Positions 23,762 through 32,458 are shown, counted from the stretch's first letter. The stretch is DNA of 64,000 nucleotides from Acidobacteriota bacterium (GCA_026707545.1 JAPOWR010000003.1:1-64000); one strand, 5' to 3'. Notes: a model not told the origin generated them from the letters alone. Numbers and translations are program-made.

Positions 23762-24911
23762 AGCCGTTACCTCCTTCGAGCGAACCGACGAAGTTGCCGC
23801 GGAAGCCCCAGTTGCCGCCGGTGTGTCCGAAGAAGCGGTCCGCTTCTCCGGGCGGCGCGGGACGATGCGGAGTCTCCGAGCCGGTGGTGAAGCCGAGAGC
23901 GTAGTGGCCCACGCCTCCGGGTGTCACCATCCTGCGGGTGAACTCGGGGGTGAGGATGCGGTTCGAGCGCCCCTCCAGGGAAAGCTGCACCTCGATCAGG
24001 AACTTCGCCAGGTCCGACGGCGTCGTCCAGAGCCCGGCGGCGTAGAGCTCCGGGTAGACGTGCCAGGGCGCGCGGGGCTTGCGGTCGTTCGCGGCACTGC
24101 CGGTCGTCGACCCACCGGCCCGCGCCGCGTGGCCGTGGAGTGCCTCCGGCAGGGGCTGGCAGAAGCAACTACGGGTCATGCCAAGCGGGTCGAGGACGGT
24201 CTCCTGGAGGATCTGCTCAAACGGCTTGGCCCGAACGTCGCTCAGGGCGAGCTGCAGGATCGTGGAACCGCCTCCCGAGTACTGGTAGCGGGTTCCGGGC
24301 TGCCAGCCGACGACGACCGGGTCGGTGTTCGCTGGCGTGTCCTCGCCCTTGCGCCCGAGGACCTCGGGAACGGTCGGCAGTTCGACGCCGGGCTTGTAGC
24401 CGGGGAATCCCGAAACTGTGGTGCCGGCCGTCATGCTCAGCAGCATCCGCGGCGTCACCGGGGTCTCGGCTAGCAGCTCGGCATCCTCCTCCAGTCGCCA
24501 GGAACGGAGGATCGAGTTGATGTCGTCGTCCAGGCCGAAGAGTCCGTCCTGCACCGCCCGGAGCACCGCCATCGCCGACACCGGCTTGCTGATCGAGGCG
24601 GCCTGGAAGAGCGTGTCCGTTTCGGCGAGCGCGCCGGTCGATTCGTCCGCGACGCCCCAGGCCCTGGCCCAGTGCAGCCGGTAGTCCTCGACGACGGCGA
24701 CGCTGAGCGCGGAGATGCCGTGCTTCTCCATCAGCTCGGCGAGGCTCTTGCCGGCGTCGTCGCTCGACTCAGCCTCGCGCGGCGCCTCGATCCTCGCGAT
24801 CAGCTCCGCCGGGGCGTCCGTCGCCGCGCCGGGCGGCTGCGCCTGGAGGGGTACGGCGAGAAGGCAAGCCAGCAGGAGGCCGGCGTCCCAACCGGGTAGA
24901 ACGCGATTCAC
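23673..24911 (-). CDS. Serine beta-lactamase / penicillin-binding-like hydrolase (first of pair)
   Basis: About 412 aa from a GTG at 24911 (NRVLPGWDAGLLLACLLAVP signal, AQ cleavage). The frame runs on to an ATG at 24998, but that part is mostly repeat sequence, so the GTG is preferred. Motifs: SISK nucleophile block in FQAASISKPVSAMAVLR, YQYSGGGSTILQLALSD, and FGHTGGNWGFRGNF. Similar to class C beta-lactamase-like periplasmic hydrolases; substrate unknown. It is first in a seven-gene run with a second family member, the YejABEF-type importer and a TonB receptor. Divergent from the CxxCH gene at 25044. Confidence 0.5.
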   Translation of the reverse strand: MNRVLPGWDAGLLLACLLAVPLQAQPPGAATDAPAELIARIEAPREAESSDDAGKSLAELMEKHGISALSVAVVEDYRLHWARAWGVADESTGALAETDTLFQAASISKPVSAMAVLRAVQDGLFGLDDDINSILRSWRLEEDAELLAETPVTPRMLLSMTAGTTVSGFPGYKPGVELPTVPEVLGRKGEDTPANTDPVVVGWQPGTRYQYSGGGSTILQLALSDVRAKPFEQILQETVLDPLGMTRSCFCQPLPEALHGHAARAGGSTTGSAANDRKPRAPWHVYPELYAAGLWTTPSDLAKFLIEVQLSLEGRSNRILTPEFTRRMVTPGGVGHYALGFTTGSETPHRPAPPGEADRFFGHTGGNWGFRGNFVGSLEGGNGYVILASGSVANPVIFIELPTRIRAAYGWD

Positions 24912-24989
24912 ACGCGGCAGGTTAGCTAAACCGGGCGCCGCAGAGGTCCGGAAGCCGGCCAGAGGGCCGGCGCGCCGACAGATCCCAAA

Positions 24990-25018
24990 TTGAGACACTG
25001 TTACAAGTTCGGTACACT
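24990..25018 (+). promoter_or_regulatory. Sigma70-type promoter with embedded candidate operator
   Basis: TTGAGA at 24990-24995 and TACACT at 25013-25018 are separated by 17 bp, a good vegetative promoter 26 bp before the 25044 ATG. The spacer holds ACACTGTTACAAGTT (24995-25009), which recurs with one mismatch upstream of the 33067 gene at the same distance from its start codon. Confidence 0.5.
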
Positions 25019-25043
25019 GGCGGCCGGAACGAGGGAGGATCGG

Positions 25044-26093
25044 ATGGAGCTTCGAGCGATCTCACGGTCGGCCCTGGCGGCTGCGCTGCTCGCGACGACG
25101 GCGCAGTCCGCGGCGGTGGCTCAGGACGCCTGCATCCCCGGCGGCAAGGCGCAGACGATGCCGGAGACGGCGTCCGAGTACGCCGCGATGTGCCTGCCGC
25201 ACGTCGGCGTGCCGCCGACGGTCGACTGCGGCACGGGCGTGCGCATCCCGATCCACGTCGACGGGGTCGAGGTCTTCGAGAGCCCTGGCTACCGCCAGTG
25301 CGACACACCTGACTTCAAGGGCAACTGCAACGTCGGCTCGCGGATCGGCAGGGCGCAGGGAAAGGCGGCCGACGGCAGCCCGCTGGAAGACGTCGTCTGG
25401 GCCTGGTTCTGCCGCTCGGCCGGCCGGGAGCTCTTCGAGAGGGGCATCTCCTCCGTCCAGATGATCGGACACAACAAGACGACGGGCGCGACCTGCTTCT
25501 TCGAGTCGCCGGACGGGAAGGGCGACCTCATACAGGCCAGGGAGTACCTTCACATGGACGACCGGGGCCTGCTGGCCGGGAAACTGCCCGGTCCCGAGGA
25601 CGACGACTTCGACCGTGCCTGGATTCCGCCGCCGCCCGGCGTCCAATGCGCCCAGTGCCACCAGAACAACGCCTTCCTGCACGACCCCTGGATCGACGGC
25701 GCCAGGCTGCCGTCCAACCCCAGCGAAACCGTCCTCCCCGGATGGGTGGATCCTGACGCGCCCTACTGGGTGGTCGGCGGAACGCACTGGGACCTGCGGA
25801 CGCCCTACATCGAAGGCAACGCCTGTCTCGACTGCCACCGGGCGCCGACCAGGACGGCCCGCCTGCTGGAGGGCGGCCAGGTCCACGTGAACGGCTTCAT
25901 GCCGCCGCGCCGGCCAGGCAGCCTGAAGGACGACTACGCGGCGCTGCTCGCCTGCCACGACGACGGCCCAGGGAACACGCCCGGCTGCGACTGGCTGATC
26001 CCGCCGGGCGGGGGCTGCGAAGCGCGCATCGTTCCCGGAACGCCCGGAGACGGCGCGGGCGGCGGCATCACGACCGGGAGAGTGAAGGAATGA
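25044..26093 (+). CDS. Exported CxxCH (multihaem cytochrome-like) protein of unknown function
   Basis: A 349-aa secreted protein. The start at 25044 is chosen for GAGGGAGGAT just upstream. After the signal (SAAVAQ) it is Cys-rich and has two classical haem-attachment motifs, CAQCHQNN and CLDCHRAP, plus a later ACHDD. Around them are DPWIDGARLPSNPSETVLPG and VVGGTHWDLRTPYIEGNAC. This suggests a periplasmic c-type cytochrome or cytochrome-like domain with a unique N-terminal region rich in Cys (CGTG, CDTP, CNVG, CRSAG). I do not recognise a named family. Its TGA overlaps the SDR ATG (ATGA), so it is coupled to a dehydrogenase and could accept electrons or anchor redox in the periplasm (inference). 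Confidence 0.5.
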   Translation: MELRAISRSALAAALLATTAQSAAVAQDACIPGGKAQTMPETASEYAAMCLPHVGVPPTVDCGTGVRIPIHVDGVEVFESPGYRQCDTPDFKGNCNVGSRIGRAQGKAADGSPLEDVVWAWFCRSAGRELFERGISSVQMIGHNKTTGATCFFESPDGKGDLIQAREYLHMDDRGLLAGKLPGPEDDDFDRAWIPPPPGVQCAQCHQNNAFLHDPWIDGARLPSNPSETVLPGWVDPDAPYWVVGGTHWDLRTPYIEGNACLDCHRAPTRTARLLEGGQVHVNGFMPPRRPGSLKDDYAALLACHDDGPGNTPGCDWLIPPGGGCEARIVPGTPGDGAGGGITTGRVKE

Positions 26094-26866
26094 CCAAGCT
26101 CGACCTGACGGATCGCGTCGCTATCGTCACCGGCGGCGCCGGCGGCATCGGCACCTGTATCGCCAAGATCTACGCCGAGGCGGGGGCGAGGGTCGTCGTC
26201 GCGTCGCGCAAGAAGGAGAACCTGGACGGCGTCGTCGGCGAGATCGAGTCGGCCGGCGGAACCGCCATGGCCGTCGGCTGCGACATCACGGTCCCTGACC
26301 AGGTCGACGCGTTGATCGCGGAGACCGTCGGCGCCTTCGGGCGGCTCGACGTCATGGTCAACAACGCCGGCGGGGGCGCCACGCCGCGCATGCCCGAGGA
26401 CACGCCCTACGACGAGTGGCAGCGCATCGTCGACCTGAACCTGACCGGCACCTGGCTCTGCTGCATCGCCGCCGGCAAGCAGATGATCGAGCAGCAAAGC
26501 GGCAACATCATCAACATCTCGTCCGTGGCCGGCACCAAGGGCCACCCCGGCATGCTCCACTACTCGGCGGCCAAGGCGGGCGTGATCAGCCTGAGCAACA
26601 ACCTGGCCTTCCAGTGGGCGAAGCACAACATCCGCGTCAACTGCGTGGCGCCCGGGTTGATCGCGACGCCCGCGATGGTGAAGTGGGGCGTCATCCAGCC
26701 GGCCGAGAAGGAAGACGGCACGCCCGTGCCCCGCCTCGAGCGACCGCCCGACCCCGAAGACGTCGCCGACCTCTGTCTCTTCCTGGCCTCGCCGGCCTCG
26801 GACCTGCTCACCGGCGAGGTGATCCCGATCCGGTCCTGGACGCGGCTGGACCGCTTCTGGAACTGA
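26090..26866 (+). CDS. Short-chain dehydrogenase/reductase (SDR)
   Basis: A 258-aa classical SDR: cofactor motif TGGAGGIG, NNAGGG, catalytic Ser in INISSVAGT and YSAAK (Tyr-xxx-Lys). It would oxidise or reduce an alcohol/ketone with NAD(P). The region after AMVKWGVIQPAEKEDGTPVPRLERPPDPEDVADLC matches the substrate lid and C-terminal helix, followed by LLTGEVIPI. It is coupled by ATGA to the CxxCH gene and followed at 5 bp by the dikinase, forming a three-gene operon. Confidence 0.5.
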   Translation: MTKLDLTDRVAIVTGGAGGIGTCIAKIYAEAGARVVVASRKKENLDGVVGEIESAGGTAMAVGCDITVPDQVDALIAETVGAFGRLDVMVNNAGGGATPRMPEDTPYDEWQRIVDLNLTGTWLCCIAAGKQMIEQQSGNIINISSVAGTKGHPGMLHYSAAKAGVISLSNNLAFQWAKHNIRVNCVAPGLIATPAMVKWGVIQPAEKEDGTPVPRLERPPDPEDVADLCLFLASPASDLLTGEVIPIRSWTRLDRFWN

Positions 26867-26871
26867 GATCG

Positions 26872-29799
26872 ATGGACCAGCTCTCCGCCACGGCCGCATC
26901 CTTCGTCCGGCCGCTCGACACCTGCGACGACGACCTCGACCTCCTGGGCGGCAAGGGCCGCTCGCTGGCGCGGGCGGCGAACGCCGGCTTCGCGGTGCCG
27001 GGCGGCTTCCAGGTCACGACAGCCGCGTACCGGGAATTTGTCGCGGCGAACGGTCTGCAGCAACGGATCGTCGAGTTGGCCAAGCCCGAACTCGTGAACG
27101 GCGCCGTCTCGTTCGACCGGGCGTCGGCGGCGATCCAGGAACTCCTGGCCTCGCCGGCCCTCTCCGACCTCGCGGCCGCCGAGATCGCCGCCGCCTACCG
27201 AGGTCTGGGAGCTTGCGCCGCAGAACGCAGCGAAGCGAGTTCGCGGCGAAAGCTCCCGGGCCAGGACGGGATGGGCCGAAACACCGAGCCTGCGAGGGAT
27301 TTCGGGGCGCTCAAGCCCGCGAACCCGCCGGTCGCGGTGCGCTCGTCCGCCAACGCCGAGGACCTGCCGGAGGCGTCCTTCGCCGGCCAGCAGGACACCT
27401 ACCTCAACGTGCGCGGCGAGGACGCCGTCGTCCAGGCGGTGCGCGACTGCTGGGCGTCGCTGTGGACCCCCCGCGCGATCGCCTACCGCCACCAGATGGG
27501 CATCGACCAGGGCAAGGTGGCGATGGCGGTCGTCGTCCAGATCATGGTGCCGTCGGAGGTCTCGGGCATCCTGTTCACGGCGAATCCGGCTACGGGCGAG
27601 CGCTCCGAGGCGATCGTCAACGCCAGCTTCGGCCTCGGCGAGGCGGTCGTCGGCGGACAGGTGACGCCCGACACCTACGTCGTCGACCGCGCGAGCGGCG
27701 AAGCCACCGAGACGATCATCGGCACCAAGGAACTGCGGATCGTCCAGGACGGCGACCAGGGAACGCGTCTCGAAGAGATCGACGAGGCCGACCGCGGTCG
27801 TTCGTCCTTGTCGCCGGACGCCATCCGCGAACTGGTCGAGCTGGGCGGCCAGGTAGAGGCGCGGTTCGACGGCGTGCCCCAGGACATCGAGTGGGCGATC
27901 TCCGGCGGCACGCTCTATCTGCTGCAGTCGCGGCCGATCACGAACCTGCCGCCGCAGCCGATCGAGGTCGAATGGGAGCCGACTCCTCCGGCCCGCATCC
28001 TGACGCGCCGCCAGATCGTCGAGAACATGCCGGACCCGATCTGTCCGCTGTTCGAGGAGCTCTACCTGACTGTGGGTCTCGAGAAGGCCCGCGGCGGCAA
28101 GAGCATGATGGTGGGCGGCGGTCCGGTGTTCGTCACGATGCACGGATTCGCCTACCAGCGCGGGGACTGGCAAATGCTCTTCCCGGACGGCGACAACACG
28201 GAGATCAGGAAGCCGACCGAGGACGAGCTGGAGGCCGCCGAACGCGCCATGGCCGAGCGGCGCAAGGACTCCCCCGCGGAGAACCTCGAGATGGCGGAGC
28301 ACGACCTGAAGCTGTTTCGGGATGCGCTCGGCGACGAGGACAGCCGCGCCTTCGACGCCTGGGCAGCCTCAGCCGAACTCGGCGAGTCCCTGGCGCAGCG
28401 GGTGACCATGCCCGAGAGCCGGAACCCGACCTACGTCGCCTTCAATCGCACCCAGTGGAACGAGGGCGTGCTCAGGAAGTGGAGGGAGAAGACGATGCCG
28501 CGCCTGGTCCGGATCACCGGCGAATGGCGCCAGGTCGATCCGGCCACCGCCTCCGACGAGACCCTGCTCCAGGGCATCGTCGACCTGGGCGTGGCCGAGG
28601 GCGACTACTGGTCGAACGACACCGGCCACACCTTCGGCGTCGCCAAGTCGACCGACGACCAGCTCCAGTGCTTCCTGCGCGAGACGCTGCCGGACCACCA
28701 CTTCACGAGCGGCCAGTTCCTGAGCGGCTTCAAGTCGAAGACGATGGAAGCGAACGACGCGATCTTCGAGGTCGCCAGGCGCATCCGGGCCGACGAGTCG
28801 CTGTGGGAACTCGTGATGGTGACCCCGGCCTCACGCCTCATGGCCGCGCTCGAGGAGCATCCGGCGAGCGGCCCGGCGCTCGAGGCGATCGACGACTACC
28901 TCCAGACCTTCGGGCACCAGGGCTACACGCTCGACTTCGTGGAGCCGCCGCAGAGCGAGGATCCGACCGCCTTCTTCGCCACGCTGAAGACGATGGTCGC
29001 CAACCGCGACTACAGCCCGGAGCGGCACGACATCGATGCGCGCCGCAAGAAGGAAGAGGCGCTCGCCCGGATCGAAGAGCTGCTCGACGGCCTGGAGTAC
29101 TGGCAGTTCCGCTTCCGCCTCTGGTTTACCTACCTCTTCTACCCGATCCGCGAGGAGACGATGTTCTACCTCGGCAGCGCCTGGCCCGTGCTGCGCCCGC
29201 TGGCGGCGGAGCTGGGGCGGCGCCTGGTCGAGGCCGGTACCTTCACGCGGCCGGACGACATCTACTTCTGCGTCACGGACGAGATCCGCGAGGCGATCGA
29301 GGCCCGCGCGCGCAGCGAAGCCAGGCCCGATCTCGGCGCGCTCGCCGCCGAACGCCGGGAGCTTCGGGAAGCGCGTAAGCGTCTTCACCCGCCGGGCACC
29401 GTGCCGCCGGAGGCGAGCGAGCATCCGTCGATCGCCTTCAAGGAGACCCAGGCCCGCAACGACCCGAACAGCTCCACGCTGCGCGGCGTCCCCGTGAGTC
29501 CCGGCACCGTCACCGCGCCGGCGAGCCTGATCAAGTCGCCGCCCGAGTTCGACCGGATGCGATCCGGCTCCATCCTCGTGTGCCCGATGACGAACCCCGC
29601 CTGGACGCCGCTGTTCGCTCACGCCTCGGGCCTGGTCACCGACATCGGCGGCATTCTGGGGCATGGCTCGATCGTCGCGCGGGAGTACGGCATTCCTGCG
29701 GTTGTGGGGACGGGCAACATCACCCAGCGGGTGGCACCTGGGCAGGAGATCAGCGTCGATGGCGATGCGGGGGTCGTGACGCTGCACGAGGAGAGCTGA
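26872..29799 (+). CDS. PEP synthase/rifampin phosphotransferase-like dikinase
   Basis: A 975-aa enzyme with the RPH-type order: N-terminal PPDK ATP-grasp domain (LGGKGRSLARAANAGFAVPG, VRSSANAEDLPEASFAGQQ, GILFTANPATGE), a central substrate domain (to about residue 850) and a C-terminal swivelling domain with the phospho-His motif GHGSIVAREYGIPAVVGTG. No PEP/pyruvate barrel is present, so it is more like rifampin phosphotransferases or related PEP-utilising proteins than true PEP synthase. It would move phosphate from ATP via His to an unknown acceptor. An insertion of ~37 codons at 27206-27320, hairpin-forming in DNA, splits the ATP-grasp between AAYRGLG and PPVAVRSS. ATG at 26872 is 5 bp after the SDR stop; longer frames are read-through. 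Confidence 0.5.
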   Translation: MDQLSATAASFVRPLDTCDDDLDLLGGKGRSLARAANAGFAVPGGFQVTTAAYREFVAANGLQQRIVELAKPELVNGAVSFDRASAAIQELLASPALSDLAAAEIAAAYRGLGACAAERSEASSRRKLPGQDGMGRNTEPARDFGALKPANPPVAVRSSANAEDLPEASFAGQQDTYLNVRGEDAVVQAVRDCWASLWTPRAIAYRHQMGIDQGKVAMAVVVQIMVPSEVSGILFTANPATGERSEAIVNASFGLGEAVVGGQVTPDTYVVDRASGEATETIIGTKELRIVQDGDQGTRLEEIDEADRGRSSLSPDAIRELVELGGQVEARFDGVPQDIEWAISGGTLYLLQSRPITNLPPQPIEVEWEPTPPARILTRRQIVENMPDPICPLFEELYLTVGLEKARGGKSMMVGGGPVFVTMHGFAYQRGDWQMLFPDGDNTEIRKPTEDELEAAERAMAERRKDSPAENLEMAEHDLKLFRDALGDEDSRAFDAWAASAELGESLAQRVTMPESRNPTYVAFNRTQWNEGVLRKWREKTMPRLVRITGEWRQVDPATASDETLLQGIVDLGVAEGDYWSNDTGHTFGVAKSTDDQLQCFLRETLPDHHFTSGQFLSGFKSKTMEANDAIFEVARRIRADESLWELVMVTPASRLMAALEEHPASGPALEAIDDYLQTFGHQGYTLDFVEPPQSEDPTAFFATLKTMVANRDYSPERHDIDARRKKEEALARIEELLDGLEYWQFRFRLWFTYLFYPIREETMFYLGSAWPVLRPLAAELGRRLVEAGTFTRPDDIYFCVTDEIREAIEARARSEARPDLGALAAERRELREARKRLHPPGTVPPEASEHPSIAFKETQARNDPNSSTLRGVPVSPGTVTAPASLIKSPPEFDRMRSGSILVCPMTNPAWTPLFAHASGLVTDIGGILGHGSIVAREYGIPAVVGTGNITQRVAPGQEISVDGDAGVVTLHEES
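27206..27320 (+). repeat. In-frame hairpin insertion within the dikinase gene
   Basis: GGGAGCTTGCGCCGC pairs with GCGGCGAAAGCTCCC (near-perfect stem), followed by another GCCGAAA/TTTCGG-type pair. Translates as low-complexity basic sequence interrupting the ATP-grasp domain. Confidence 0.5.
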
Positions 29800-29817
29800 G
29801 GGTCTAGAGCGGTCGCC

Positions 29818-29967
29818 GCTTCGAAGCTGTGCCCGCGCCTCAAGGCGGTGCCGGCCTTTGGCCGGCCGATCTTTCTGGCCGCCTTCGGCGGCGAGCGGAC
29901 CAGAAGGTCCGCGCACCCAGAGAGCCGCCCCGATCTCGTGGACTTCTCTACATGCGGATGACATGGC
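29818..29967 (+). repeat. Repeat family A, right half
   Basis: CCGGCCTTTGGCCGG and GCCGCCTTCGGCGGC hairpins, GCGGACCAGAAGGTCCGCGC, CACCCAGAG, then GACTTCTCTACATGCGGATG. Fills, with the next copy, the 310-bp gap between the dikinase and VWFA genes; no gene is present there. Confidence 0.5.
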
Positions 29968-29988
29968 GTCACTGCGAACAATGGGCCT

Positions 29989-30100
29989 GCAGTAGAGAGT
30001 CCCCCACCGGGCAAGGCCGTGCTCTGGGTGCGCGGACCTTCTGGTCCGCTTCCGAGAGACACTGCCGCCGGCCAAAGGCCGGCGACGACCCAGCGATACG
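29989..30100 (+). repeat. Repeat family A, left half
   Basis: CCTGCAGTAGAGAGTCC terminus, GTGCTCTGGGTGCGCGGACC arm and GCCGGCCAAAGGCCGGC hairpin, ending 10 bp before the VWFA ATG. With the previous copy it gives the natural untranslated junction of two halves. Confidence 0.5.
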
Positions 30101-30109
30101 CTTCGCCGG

Positions 30110-32458
30110 ATGAAACGTCCTGCCACCCTCGGCGTGCTCTTCCTGCTGCTCTCCGCGAACGGCGCCGCCCACGCACGACAGGAACCCGCGCCAGACACCT
30201 TCGCCGAGACGATCGACGTGCGCGTCGTCAACGTCGACGTGTGGGTGTCCGATCGCGACGGCAATCCGGTGACGGGCCTGACGGCCGACGACTTCGAGGT
30301 GCGGGAGGACGGCCGCCCGGTGGAACTGTCGAACTTCTTCGAGTTCACGGACGGCCTGGACGCGACCGCGCGGGAGCGGGCGGCGGCCACCTCCCGGGAC
30401 CGCCGGCCCCGGGAGAGCGACCTGGACCGCTTCATCCCGGCCGAGCCACCGCCGCCGGAGCACCGGCTGAGCCTGATGGTCTACGTCGACAACAACAACC
30501 TGACGCCGACGGACCGCAACCGGCTGCTGCCCTTCCTGCGCAACTTCCTGAGCGTCCAGCTCAGCCCGTACGACCGCGCGATGCTCGCCGTCTACGACGC
30601 GGGCAGGTTCGAGGTCGCGCTCCCCTTCACCACCGAGGCCTGGCGCGTTGCAGAGGCGACCCACGAGGTCGCGAGGGTCGTCGGCAGCCGCGACCGCATC
30701 GAATCGCAGCGCCTGGACATCCTGCGCGAACTCAACCGGGACGACAAGGTTCCGCCCCGCTACAGCGCGGTGGTGGAGCTGATCCGCGACTTCGCCGCGA
30801 TGATCAGAAGCGAGGTCGACGCCTCGATCGTGAACCTGGAGAACGCAATCCGGACGATGGCGGGCCTGCCGGGGCGCAAGGCCATCCTGTACATCAGCAA
30901 CGGACTGCCCATGCGGCCGGCGGAGGATCTGTTCCGGGCGCTCGAGGAGAGGTTCGACGATCGGCGCGGGCGTTGGCGCTCCACCAACCAGTCGCCCTTC
31001 CGAGACGTCGATCTGTATAGGGACACAAGAGGCATTGACGCCGCGAACGCCTCCCTCGAGGCCTACCAGTACGACCTCTCCCGGCGATTCGACGAACTCG
31101 CCTCGCTCGCCAACGCCAACGGCGTGACCTTCCACAGCGTGGCCGCCGCCGGGGCGCGCGTCAGCGGCATGAACACCGCGGATCTCCGCTTCTCCACCAG
31201 CATCGAGTTCACGCGTGCCAACAATCTCGAGGAGCCGCTGCTCCGCCTGGCCGATCGCACCGGTGGCCGGGCGATCGTCAACACGCGGAACTTCGCGGGC
31301 GGCTTCGACCGCATCGCCAGCGACCTCCAGAACCGCTATTCGCTCGGCTACTCGCCGACCCACATCGAGCGGGGCCGCACCCACCGCGTTGAGGTCCAAC
31401 TGACCGACGAGGCGAAGCGGCGCTACCGCGGGCGCCTGTCGATTCGCCACCGCGACAGCTACGTCGACAAGCCCATCTCAGCCGAGATGGCGGACCTGAC
31501 GCTGGCGGCCCTCTCAATGGGAGAGGCCGCCAATCCCATGGCGGTCCGGATCACGCAGGTCCGCCGCCCGGGTAGCGAAGTCCTCCTCGACGGCGGCGAC
31601 GTTCAGTCGCGGATGCTGGTCACGATCCCGATCGGCCCGCTGACCCTGGCCCCGGTCGCCGACGGTCACGAAGCCCGGGTCCGCCTGTGGGTCCAGGTGA
31701 TCGACGGAGAGGGCCGCTTTTCCGAGGTGACGGAGCATCCCGTGCCCGTCCTGGTGAAGGAGGGGGAGATCGAAGGGGCGCGGCAACTCTCCTGGCCGTT
31801 CGCGGTCGACGTGGTCACGGCGCCCGGGCCGCATCGCGTCGCGGTCGGCGTGCGCGACGACCTCGCCGCCACGACCTCCGTCGTCACGTTCGACCTGGAC
31901 GCCGGCAACGCCCTGACCGTGGCAGAGGCCGAGGACGACTTCCGCCGCGCGATCGCGGTCATGGACGACGAGGAGTCGCTTGCGCCGCGCTACCGCCTCG
32001 CCAGGTTCCTGGTCGACTCCGGCCGCTCGGAAGAGGGCGTCGCCGAGGCCAGGAGCATCCTGGCGATCTCGCCGGAAGGGCCGATCCCGGACCGGGCGAG
32101 GATCCTCGTCTGCCACTCGCGCGGTGCGGCAGGGGAGGAGGCCACGAACCCGGCCGAGGACGCCGCGGCCAACTCAGGCCGCAGGCCGGGCGAGATGATC
32201 TACCAGGTCGCCCACAAGTACACCGACGACGCGATCCAGGCGGGCGTCGAGGGCGTGGTTGGCCTCGGGGTCAGCATCGACGAGGAAGGTTGCGTCGTCG
32301 ACGTCGAGGTGCTGGAACGGTTGCCCCACGGTCTCACCGAGAACGCCGTCGCGGCGATGCGACGAGCGGTTTTCCGGCCGGCGATGGAGAACGGCGAACC
32401 GGTGGGGTCTATGTACAGGACGGCGGTGCGCTTCGCCCTAGATGCCGAGGAGCTCTAG
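30110..32458 (+). CDS. VWFA-related (acidobacterial-type) protein fused to TonB C-terminal domain
   Basis: A 782-aa secreted protein. The signal ends AHARQ. An N-terminal segment (TIDVRVVNVDVWVSDRDG, VTGLTADDFEVREDGRPVEL) is the hallmark of the VWFA-related acidobacterial family. A VWA-like region includes LMVYVDNNNLTPTDRNR in place of the MIDAS DxSxS, and GRKAILYISNGLPM; YSLGYSP follows. A C-terminal TonB_C-like domain (VEGVVGLGVSIDEEG, ENAVAAMRRAVFRPAMENGE) closes the protein. Binding partners are unknown; such proteins are thought to act in the periplasm or on the surface. It is preceded by repeats of family A and its end overlaps the convergent gene at 32438 by 21 bp. Confidence 0.5.
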   Translation: MKRPATLGVLFLLLSANGAAHARQEPAPDTFAETIDVRVVNVDVWVSDRDGNPVTGLTADDFEVREDGRPVELSNFFEFTDGLDATARERAAATSRDRRPRESDLDRFIPAEPPPPEHRLSLMVYVDNNNLTPTDRNRLLPFLRNFLSVQLSPYDRAMLAVYDAGRFEVALPFTTEAWRVAEATHEVARVVGSRDRIESQRLDILRELNRDDKVPPRYSAVVELIRDFAAMIRSEVDASIVNLENAIRTMAGLPGRKAILYISNGLPMRPAEDLFRALEERFDDRRGRWRSTNQSPFRDVDLYRDTRGIDAANASLEAYQYDLSRRFDELASLANANGVTFHSVAAAGARVSGMNTADLRFSTSIEFTRANNLEEPLLRLADRTGGRAIVNTRNFAGGFDRIASDLQNRYSLGYSPTHIERGRTHRVEVQLTDEAKRRYRGRLSIRHRDSYVDKPISAEMADLTLAALSMGEAANPMAVRITQVRRPGSEVLLDGGDVQSRMLVTIPIGPLTLAPVADGHEARVRLWVQVIDGEGRFSEVTEHPVPVLVKEGEIEGARQLSWPFAVDVVTAPGPHRVAVGVRDDLAATTSVVTFDLDAGNALTVAEAEDDFRRAIAVMDDEESLAPRYRLARFLVDSGRSEEGVAEARSILAISPEGPIPDRARILVCHSRGAAGEEATNPAEDAAANSGRRPGEMIYQVAHKYTDDAIQAGVEGVVGLGVSIDEEGCVVDVEVLERLPHGLTENAVAAMRRAVFRPAMENGEPVGSMYRTAVRFALDAEEL

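Noticed and set aside
27213..29378. 721-codon plus ORF inside the dikinase
   Set aside because: Alternative frame of the dikinase with Arg/Gly-rich low-complexity translation and no recognisable domain.
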